A stretch of 36,852 nucleotides of DNA, taken from assembly GCA_019116945.1 (NCBI GenBank), contig DXAR01000155.1, positions 1 through 36,852 of the forward strand. The letters run 5' to 3'. Source of the stretch: Candidatus Janibacter merdipullorum (GTDB lineage: Bacteria; Actinomycetota; Actinomycetes; Actinomycetales; Dermatophilaceae). Position numbers and translations under genes: made by a program. Under the pieces are notes generated by a model. It made no database searches. It was not told the origin of the DNA and was given only the letters and a program-made list of their open reading frames with translations. Shown here piece after piece: positions 31,810-36,852 of this stretch; position 1 is the first letter of the stretch, and each line of letters starts with the position of its first letter.

Positions 31810-31827
31810 ACCGTCGGAGCCGACGGT
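31810..31827 (-). terminator. Possible terminator after the acyl-CoA dehydrogenase operon
   Basis: ACCGTCGG (31810-31817) and CCGACGGT (31820-31827) form a perfect 8-bp stem. It lies just upstream of the next gene's promoter but 3' of nothing on its right side except ParA's upstream region; relative to the minus-strand acyl-CoA dehydrogenase it is past the 3' end by about 10-28 bp. The 2-nt loop is tight, so the real loop probably opens one pair. Confidence 0.35.
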
Positions 31828-31837
31828 CAGGTCGGGG

Positions 31838-33103
31838 TCACTTGAGCTCCTTGCTCGAGTAGCCGAGGACGCGGCGGGCGATGACGAGCAGCTGGATCTG
31901 CTGAGTTCCCTCGAAGATGTCGAGGATCTTGCTGTCGCGGGCCCACTTCTCGAGGAGCTCGGTCTCGGCGTAGCCCGTCGCACCGGCGAGCTCGACGCAG
32001 GCCAGGGAGACGTTGACGCAGGTGCGTCCGGCCTTCGCCTTGGCCATCGAGGCCTCCATCGAGTTGGGCTTGCCGTTGTCCGCCATCCACGCCGCACGCA
32101 GCGCGAGGAGGTAGGCGCCCTGGTAGTCCGCCTCGAGCTCGATGAGCTTCGCCGCGGCCGCGGACTGGACGTGCGCCGGGCGGTCCCAGTCGACCTCGAC
32201 CCCGGCCTCCGCGAGGAGGCGGGTCGTCGTGTCGAGCGACGCGCGGGTCAGGCCGAGTGCCATCGCCGCGACGAGCGGACGGGTGTTGTCGAAGGTCTGC
32301 ATCGCACCGCCGAAGCCGCCCTCGATCTTGATCTCGGGGTCGCCGAGGAGGTCCTCCGCGGGGACCCGGCAGTCGTCGAGGACGAAGGCCGCGGTGTCCG
32401 AGGCCCGGATGCCCAGCTTGTGCTCGAGACGGACGAGCTGGAGACCGGGGTTGTCGCGGCGCACGACGAAGGACTTGATGGCGGTCTTGCCCAGGCTGCG
32501 GTCCAGGGTCGCCCACACGACGACGAGCTCGGCGCGCTCACCGGCGGTGACGAAGATCTTCTCGCCGTTGAGGACGTACTCGTCGCCGTCCTTGACCGCG
32601 GTGGTGCGGATGGCGCCGGAGTCGGAGCCGACGTCGGGCTCGGTGATGGCCATGGCGGCCCACTTGCCGGCGTAACGCTCCTTCTGCTCGTCGCTCGCGA
32701 CGGCCGCGATGGCCGCATTGCCCAGACCCTGGCGCGGGATGGACAGGGTCAGGCCCACGTCACCGCGGCAGGTCTCGAGGATGGAGAGGACGGAGGAGAG
32801 GTTGGAGCCGTTCTTGTTCGCGCGCTCCCCCTTCTTGCTCGACCGTCCGGAGCCGACGGCCGCGACATCCCCTTCCTCGGCCCCGTCGTCCTGGGCGCGG
32901 GTGGAGGAGGAGGCGCCGGCGCCCTGCGAGGCGCCACCGTCGGCCATGCCGTCGATGACGGCGGAGACCAGGTCCAGCTCGGCGGGGTACTCGTGCTCAG
33001 CGCGGTCGTACTTGCGCGAGATCGGCCAGAAGACCTCTTCGGCCATGCCGCGGGCCTGGGCCACGAGCGGGCGGAACTTCTTCGGAACCTCGAGATCGAT
33101 CAT
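31838..33103 (-). CDS. Acyl-CoA dehydrogenase, FadE23-like
   Basis: A 421-residue flavoprotein. MIDLEVPKKFRPLVAQARGMAEEVFWPISRKYDRAEHEYP recalls mycobacterial FadE23. Residues about 52-97 are a low-complexity Gly/Ala/Ser/charged insertion ending SSKKGERANKNGSN. The middle domain shows AITEPDVGSDSGAIRTTA and FVTAGERAE, and the C-terminal helix bundle ends with ILDIFEGTQQIQ, which holds the catalytic Glu. It would oxidise an acyl- or steroid-derived CoA thioester with FAD. GAAGGA lies before ATG 33103. It is the second gene of an operon, 49 bp after its FadE24-like partner; two-gene acyl-CoA dehydrogenases often form heterotetramers. Confidence 0.88.
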   Translation of the reverse strand: MIDLEVPKKFRPLVAQARGMAEEVFWPISRKYDRAEHEYPAELDLVSAVIDGMADGGASQGAGASSSTRAQDDGAEEGDVAAVGSGRSSKKGERANKNGSNLSSVLSILETCRGDVGLTLSIPRQGLGNAAIAAVASDEQKERYAGKWAAMAITEPDVGSDSGAIRTTAVKDGDEYVLNGEKIFVTAGERAELVVVWATLDRSLGKTAIKSFVVRRDNPGLQLVRLEHKLGIRASDTAAFVLDDCRVPAEDLLGDPEIKIEGGFGGAMQTFDNTRPLVAAMALGLTRASLDTTTRLLAEAGVEVDWDRPAHVQSAAAAKLIELEADYQGAYLLALRAAWMADNGKPNSMEASMAKAKAGRTCVNVSLACVELAGATGYAETELLEKWARDSKILDIFEGTQQIQLLVIARRVLGYSSKELK

Positions 33104-33152
33104 CGTCGTGTCCTTCGTGTCAAAAGTCTGGTGCGGATGTGGGGGCGCCGGC

Positions 33153-34478
33153 TCAGACGAGCAGCGTGCCCTCGAGGACTCCGGCGCCCCGCAGGTCGCG
33201 GTACCAGCGCTCGTTGTCGAACTCCTTGACGAAGCCGTGGCCGCCGAGCAGCTGGACGCCGCTCGACCCGATCCACGTGGCGTGCCGCGAGACGAGGCTG
33301 CGGGCCTGGGCGATCTCGGCGGAGGCGTCCTCGCCGCGGTCGAGCCGAGAGGCGGCCTTCCACACGACGAGGCGCAGGCTCGCGAGCTCGACGGCGATGT
33401 CGGCGACGGTGAAGGCGACGGTCTGGCGGTAGCCGATGGGCTCGCCGAAGGCCTTGCGCTCCTTGACGTACTCGCTCACGTGGTCGAGGACGGCCTGGGA
33501 GGTGCCGACGGCGGCAGCGGCCCACGCGAGCCGGGACCGGCGGACGGCGTCGGCGTGGTCCTCGACCGTGCCGAGGAGGTCGCTCGCCGAGACGCGGACT
33601 CCCTCGAGGTGGAGGCGGGCGGTCTTCGCGGCGCGAACACCCATGGCCGGGTCGTCCTCGGTCTTGAGGCCCTCGAGGCCCGCCTTGACGAGGACGAGGC
33701 GCGACTCGCCGTCGATGGCGGCGGAGACGATGAAGAGCTCGGCCTTCTCGGCGCCGGGGACGATGGCCTTGACGCCGTTGAGGACGATCTCGTCGCCCTC
33801 GCGCGCGCCGGTGGTCCGGAGGGCGAAGGGGTCGAAGAGCACCTGCGGCTCCTGGAGGGCGAGTGCCGCGACGGGCGGGTTCTCGCCGGCGAACTCGGCG
33901 AGGTAGGTCGCCTGCTGGTCGGCGTCGCCGTAGGAGGCCAGCGCGGTGGCGACGGCGGCCGGGGCCATGATCGAGGTAGCGATGCCCATGTCACCACGGG
34001 CGAGCTCCTCGAGGACGAGCGAGGCGGTGACCGCTGAGCGCTCCTCGGCGATGCCGTCGAGCTCGGCGGGGACACCGATGAGGTGCAGGCCCATGTCGGC
34101 GGCGGCGGAGGTCACGGCCTCCGGGACGGCACGCTCTGCGTCGGCACCGGCGGCCGCGGGGCGGATGACCTCCTCGGCGAGCTCGCGGGCGACGCCCTGG
34201 ATCATCTGCTGGTCCTCACTGGGCGTGAGGTCGAACTGCTGCTTCGGCTTGGCGGTCGCGGGGCGAGCCGGTCCGCCGGAGGCCTTCTTCTTCGCGAAGG
34301 CGCGACCGGCGGCCGTCTGGGCCTTGAAGCCGGTGACCGCGCCCTTGTACAGGTACCGCTCGACGCGAGCGCGCACCTCCTTGTCCTTGAGACCGGGCAG
34401 CCCCCCGGCCTTGGCGATGAGACGCAGGCCGATGCGCTGACCCTTGTCCGCCAAGGACATCGTTTCGTTGGAAGCCAT
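33153..34478 (-). CDS. Acyl-CoA dehydrogenase, FadE24-like
   Basis: A 441-residue protein from ATG 34478, preceded by AAAGG. The first 90 residues are an unusual basic extension (LRLIAKAGGLPGLKDKEVRARVERYLYKGAVTGFKAQTAAGRAFAKKK) also seen in mycobacterial FadE24. The dehydrogenase core follows with FDLTPSEDQQMIQGVARELAEEVIRP, ALQEPQVLFDPFALRTTG, YVKERKAFGEPIGYRQTVAFTVADIAVE and LLGGHGFVKEFDNERWYRD, then LEGT near the end as the catalytic Glu region. The substrate is not known. First gene of the pair, divergent from pckG across a 265-bp regulatory gap. A frame extending upstream to 34595 is not supported by composition. Confidence 0.87.
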   Translation of the reverse strand: MASNETMSLADKGQRIGLRLIAKAGGLPGLKDKEVRARVERYLYKGAVTGFKAQTAAGRAFAKKKASGGPARPATAKPKQQFDLTPSEDQQMIQGVARELAEEVIRPAAAGADAERAVPEAVTSAAADMGLHLIGVPAELDGIAEERSAVTASLVLEELARGDMGIATSIMAPAAVATALASYGDADQQATYLAEFAGENPPVAALALQEPQVLFDPFALRTTGAREGDEIVLNGVKAIVPGAEKAELFIVSAAIDGESRLVLVKAGLEGLKTEDDPAMGVRAAKTARLHLEGVRVSASDLLGTVEDHADAVRRSRLAWAAAAVGTSQAVLDHVSEYVKERKAFGEPIGYRQTVAFTVADIAVELASLRLVVWKAASRLDRGEDASAEIAQARSLVSRHATWIGSSGVQLLGGHGFVKEFDNERWYRDLRGAGVLEGTLLV

Positions 34479-34519
34479 GAGGACGACCTTTCGCGGTGTG
34501 CGGTGAACCGAAAGTGCTC

Positions 34520-34556
34520 GGTACCGACAGTACCCGCTACAGCGCGTACCGGTAAA
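34520..34556 (-). promoter_or_regulatory. Promoter of the acyl-CoA dehydrogenase operon with two dyads
   Basis: On the minus strand TTTACC (34556-34551) and TACTGT (34532-34527) are -35 and -10 hexamers with an 18-bp spacer. The dyad GGTACCGACAGTACC (34520-34534) covers the -10, and TACCGGTA (34547-34554) overlaps the -35. Both look like repressor sites, possibly of a TetR-type lipid regulator not present in this window. Confidence 0.55.
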
Positions 34557-34578
34557 CTGGGAAGTCACTACGGCTGGT

Positions 34579-34626
34579 CGTGATCTGACACACAAGGCCC
34601 GCGACCGATGCGTGCGTCAGATCACG
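34579..34626. promoter_or_regulatory. Pair of inverted CRP/GlxR-like sites between the dehydrogenase operon and pckG
   Basis: Arms CGTGATCTGACACAC (34579-34593) and GTGCGTCAGATCACG (34612-34626) are inverted repeats with one mismatch and an 18-nt spacer. Each arm also reads as CGTGA-N6-NCAC, matching TGTGA-N6-TCACA at 8/10 (34579-34594) and 7/10 (34611-34626). The nearer site would be centred near -65 of the proposed pckG start. Confidence 0.5.
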
Positions 34627-34671
34627 CGCCGCTGCTGGGCGCCCACCCTCTCTTCCCCCTTCGCTGAGCGG

Positions 34672-34677
34672 TAACCT
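34672..34677 (+). promoter_or_regulatory. Candidate -10 element of pckG
   Basis: TAACCT lies 66 bp before the pckG ATG, giving a leader of about 60 nt. No clear -35 is visible, which would fit an activator-dependent promoter. Confidence 0.4.
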
Positions 34678-34743
34678 GCCCGCAACCGGGAGAACCCGAG
34701 AGGGACCGCCCGCCCACCAGAGCACGTGAGAGGGAAACAGAGC

Positions 34744-36582
34744 ATGGTCGACGTCGACGCCGCGCTGGACGCGTCAGGTCTCACCAACGAGGCCGTCCGC
34801 GAGTACGTGAAGCACTGGGCGCAGATCACCCAGCCGGACCGGATCGAGGTCGTCGGCGCCGACGACGACGATCGACTCATCCAGGAGTGCCTGGAGGCCG
34901 GCGAGCTCCTGCCGGCCGGCGAGGGGCGCTACTACTCCCGCTCCTACTCCAAGGACACCGCCCGCTCCGAGGAGCGGACGATCGTCGCGACGAACGACGA
35001 GAAGGACAAGGGCGTCTACAACAACTGGCGCCCCGCCACGGAGATGAAGGAGAAGCTGACCGAGCTCATGCGCGGCCAGTCGAAGGGCAAGACGATGTAC
35101 GTCCTGCCCTACCTCATGTCCCCCAAGGGCAACGAGCTCGCCCAGTGGGCGGCCGGCGTCGAGCTCACCGACAGCCGCCCCGTGGTCCTCCACATGATCC
35201 GCATGTCGCGCGTCGGCGTCGAGCACGTCAACGACCTGCCGGTCCAGGAGGACTTCGTCCGCGCCGTCCACGTCACCGGCGACCTCGAGAACCTCGGCCA
35301 GGGGACGCCCGACGACAAGCGCTACTTCGTCACGGTCGCCGACGAGCGCACGATCCTCCACTTCGGCTCCTCCTACGGCGGCAATGCCCTCCTCGGCAAG
35401 ATCGCCCACGGTCTGCGCCAGGGCGCCTACGACGGCTGGGACACGAAGAAGTTCCTCGCCGAGCAGTACATGCTCATCGGCATTACCGACAAGGAGACCG
35501 GCAAGCGGTACCACATCACCGGTGGTTTCCCGAGCGCCTCGGGCAAGACCAACCTCGCGATGATGCTGCCGCCGGACGCCATGGGCGACCGCTACCAGGT
35601 GGACTTCTACGGCGACGACATCGCCTGGCTGTGGGTCGACGAGAAGACCGGCAAGCTCATGGGGATGAACCCCGAGTTCGGCGTCTTCGGCGTCGCCAAG
35701 GACACGAACGAGTCGACGAACCCAACCGCCCTGCACTCCACGGACCCGGGCACGAAGGTCATCTTCACCAATGTCGCCTACAACCCGAAGACCGAGGAGG
35801 TCTGGTGGGAGGGCCGCACCCCGGAGAAGCCGACCGACGACGGCTGGCTGGACTGGAAGGGTGAGCCGATCGCGGACCGCGAGCCCGGCGACGACTCCCC
35901 GTGGGCGCACCCGAACAGCCGCTTCACGACGACCCTGGGCAATGTCCCCAACGCCGCCGCGGACTTCGACGAGGCGGCCGGCGTCCCGATCGACGCGATC
36001 ATCTTCGGCGGCCGCACCCGCGACCGCGAGCCGCTGATCCGCGCGATCACCGACCTGGCCGAGGGTGTCTACGACGGCCTGACCCTGGGCGCGGAGGCGA
36101 CCTTCGCCGCCGAGGGCGTCGAGGGCCAGCTGCGCTACGACCCCATGTCCAACCGCCCCTTCATGGCCTACGGCGAGGGCGACTACGCGCGCCACTACCT
36201 CGACATCGTGGGCGCCGCGAAGGACAAGCCGCTCTTCGCGCACGTCAACTGGTTCCAGCGGGACCCGGAGGACGGTCACTACGTGTGGCCCGGCTTCCGG
36301 GAGAACCTCCGCCCGCTCCTGTGGCTCATGCGCCTCAAGGACGGCGAGGTCACCGGGCGCCAGACCCCCGTCGGGATCCTCCCGACCGAGGAGGAGCTCG
36401 ACCTCGAGGGTCTGGACCTGCCGCGCGAGGACCTCGACCGGATCCTCTCCATCGACGTGCCGCGCTGGCAGCAGGAGATGGGCTTCCGCGAGGAGCACCT
36501 CAAGCAGTTCGACCGCCTCCCCGAGGAGATCTGGGAGGCCCACCGCCGGGTCGCCCAGAACCTGGAGGCCGAGCAGGGCTGA
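34744..36582 (+). CDS. pckG: Phosphoenolpyruvate carboxykinase (GTP), divergent type
   Basis: A 612-residue protein from ATG 34744; an in-frame GTG at 34726 is less likely because AGAGGG lies between them. The kinase-1a loop GFPSASGKTN is at 261-270, the metal-binding DDIAWLWVDE follows, then MNPEFGVFGVA, and the lid-region IFGGRTRDREPLI. It converts oxaloacetate and GTP to PEP, CO2 and GDP in gluconeogenesis. The usual hyper-reactive Cys of the P-loop (PSACGKT) is Ser266 here. Several other conserved segments differ from typical GTP enzymes (GVYNNWRP; GGRTRDREPL rather than GGRRPxxVPL). CRP/GlxR-like sites lie upstream. It is divergent from fatty-acid oxidation genes. Confidence 0.93.
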   Translation: MVDVDAALDASGLTNEAVREYVKHWAQITQPDRIEVVGADDDDRLIQECLEAGELLPAGEGRYYSRSYSKDTARSEERTIVATNDEKDKGVYNNWRPATEMKEKLTELMRGQSKGKTMYVLPYLMSPKGNELAQWAAGVELTDSRPVVLHMIRMSRVGVEHVNDLPVQEDFVRAVHVTGDLENLGQGTPDDKRYFVTVADERTILHFGSSYGGNALLGKIAHGLRQGAYDGWDTKKFLAEQYMLIGITDKETGKRYHITGGFPSASGKTNLAMMLPPDAMGDRYQVDFYGDDIAWLWVDEKTGKLMGMNPEFGVFGVAKDTNESTNPTALHSTDPGTKVIFTNVAYNPKTEEVWWEGRTPEKPTDDGWLDWKGEPIADREPGDDSPWAHPNSRFTTTLGNVPNAAADFDEAAGVPIDAIIFGGRTRDREPLIRAITDLAEGVYDGLTLGAEATFAAEGVEGQLRYDPMSNRPFMAYGEGDYARHYLDIVGAAKDKPLFAHVNWFQRDPEDGHYVWPGFRENLRPLLWLMRLKDGEVTGRQTPVGILPTEEELDLEGLDLPREDLDRILSIDVPRWQQEMGFREEHLKQFDRLPEEIWEAHRRVAQNLEAEQG

Positions 36583-36597
36583 TCCACGCCTGACCGC

Positions 36598-36637
36598 ACG
36601 AGGCCCCGCTCCCTGACGAAGGGGGGCGGGGCCTCGT
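36598..36637 (+). terminator. Terminator of pckG
   Basis: ACGAGGCCCCGC (36598-36609) pairs with GCGGGGCCTCGT (36626-36637), a 12-bp stem 15 bp after the pckG stop. The loop contains TCCC and GGGG that can extend the stem. Confidence 0.7.
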
Positions 36638-36675
36638 CGTGCTCGGCGGGCGTGCATCCCCTCCGGGACACGAGT

Positions 36676-36708
36676 CAGGCCCCGGTCGCTCTCGCGATCC
36701 GGGGCCTG
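36676..36708 (-). terminator. Terminator downstream of tRNA-Arg
   Basis: CAGGCCCCGG (36676-36685) pairs perfectly with CCGGGGCCTG (36699-36708) around a 13-nt loop, 21 bp from the 3' end of the tRNA on the minus strand. Confidence 0.65.
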
Positions 36709-36729
36709 TCCGTCTGTCTCAACACAGAG

Positions 36730-36802
36730 CGCGCCCGTAGGGATTCGAACCCCAAACCTTCTGATCCGTAGTCAGATGCTCTATCCGTTGAGCTACGGGC
36801 GC
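36730..36802 (-). tRNA. tRNA-Arg(ACG), CCA not encoded
   Basis: The minus-strand transcript begins GCGCCCG and ends CGGGCGC plus discriminator G. The D-arm is TAGCTCAACGGATAGAGCA, the anticodon loop in CTGACTACGGATCAG gives ACG, and the T-arm is GGGGTTCGAATCCC-like. A34 would be converted to inosine by TadA, which is encoded in this window. The next bases are CTC, so CCA must be added enzymatically, unlike the two serine tRNAs. Confidence 0.95.
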
Positions 36803-36805
36803 CCA

Positions 36806-36822
36806 TTGCCGCAGTGCGGCAA
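36806..36822. repeat. Perfect 17-bp palindrome upstream of tRNA-Arg
   Basis: TTGCCGCA-G-TGCGGCAA lies 3 bp beyond the tRNA 5' end. It could be the terminator of an upstream RNA or a hairpin in the tRNA leader. Confidence 0.55.
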
Positions 36823-36831
36823 CAGAGAAGG

Positions 36832-36837
36832 ACTGTA
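36832..36837 (-). promoter_or_regulatory. Candidate -10 element of tRNA-Arg
   Basis: Minus-strand TACAGT lies 30 bp upstream of the mature tRNA 5' end, which would give a short leader containing the 17-bp palindrome. The -35 region is at or beyond the window edge. Confidence 0.35.
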
Positions 36838-36852
36838 CCTGCTCCTGCCCCG

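Noticed and set aside
32935-32960. Possible frameshift or truncation in the FadE23-like gene because of its low-complexity segment
   Set aside because: The reading frame is continuous, the motifs on both sides are intact, and a charged insertion at this place is also known in mycobacterial relatives.
34726-34743. GTG at 34726 as pckG start
   Set aside because: The purine-rich AGAGGGAAA sits between GTG 34726 and ATG 34744 and better serves as ribosome binding site for the ATG.
1-36852. CRISPR arrays, insertion sequences, prophage or attachment sites
   Set aside because: No repeat-spacer pattern, transposase, integrase or direct repeat at the tRNA 3' ends was seen.

Overview
The window is high-GC DNA (roughly 70% by eye) with short intergenic gaps and frequent GTG starts. 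A PntA/PntB transhydrogenase, an IcmF-type B12 mutase, a GTP-type PEP carboxykinase, mycobacterial-style paired acyl-CoA dehydrogenases and paired CrcB proteins together point to a chromosomal segment of an actinobacterium. Family-level resemblance suggests Intrasporangiaceae (Janibacter/Knoellia-like), but this is an impression, not a search result. I see no transposase, integrase, phage gene or CRISPR array.

Layout. 1-1554 (minus): a partial membrane-anchored repeat protein, the small SRP RNA (ffs) and tRNA-Ser(GGA). 1630-3899 (plus): DUF3817 and AEC-family membrane proteins, then a small VapB-annotated-type protein with a LytR C-terminal-domain protein. 3909-7411 (minus): a peptidoglycan-recovery group of exo-muramidase NamZ, hexosaminidase NagZ and a small lipoprotein. 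7412-7766: an intergenic region with a 66-bp concentric palindrome, then tRNA-Ser(CGA). 7814-10050: tadA and upp diverge, then a small membrane protein and a PH-domain protein. 10140-13127 (minus): pntA-pntB. 13323-17757: an acetolactate-synthase-like ThDP enzyme facing an operon of a GPH/MFS_2 transporter and a sphingosine-1-phosphate-lyase-like enzyme. 17832-19812 (plus): alaA and two overlapping crcB genes. 19833-20930: a DUF1772 protein divergent from a TetR regulator. 20973-26299 (plus): MarR regulator, icmF, two DUF202 proteins and a BtuF-like metal-receptor fold protein. 26286-28977: a GAP-family membrane protein, then a NarL-type two-component pair. 29056-31749 (minus): a secreted subtilisin and an orphan ParA-like ATPase. 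31838-34478 (minus): two acyl-CoA dehydrogenases of FadE24/FadE23 type, divergent from pckG (34744-36582). The window ends with tRNA-Arg(ACG).

How the genes fit together. Much of the window concerns central and lipid-linked carbon metabolism: acyl-CoA oxidation and gluconeogenesis share one divergent regulatory region with CRP/GlxR-like sites, IcmF rearranges branched acyl-CoAs, and transhydrogenase and AlaA balance NADPH and alanine. Cell-wall recovery (NamZ/NagZ), uracil salvage and fluoride export are housekeeping-accessory functions.

Most interesting signals. (1) A 17-bp dyad shared 14/17 between the marR promoter and the icmF promoter, implying a dedicated autoregulated MarR switch for the mutase. 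(2) Seven starts preceded by TANNNT at exactly 6-7 nt and without a Shine-Dalgarno, i.e. probable leaderless mRNAs. (3) A 66-bp concentric palindrome at 7536-7601. (4) CrcB subunits that each keep a different one of the two pore phenylalanines. (5) An S1P-lyase-like/MFS_2 operon. (6) A PEP carboxykinase with Ser in place of the P-loop Cys. (7) Strong enrichment of the 7-mer CGAAGGG on both strands.
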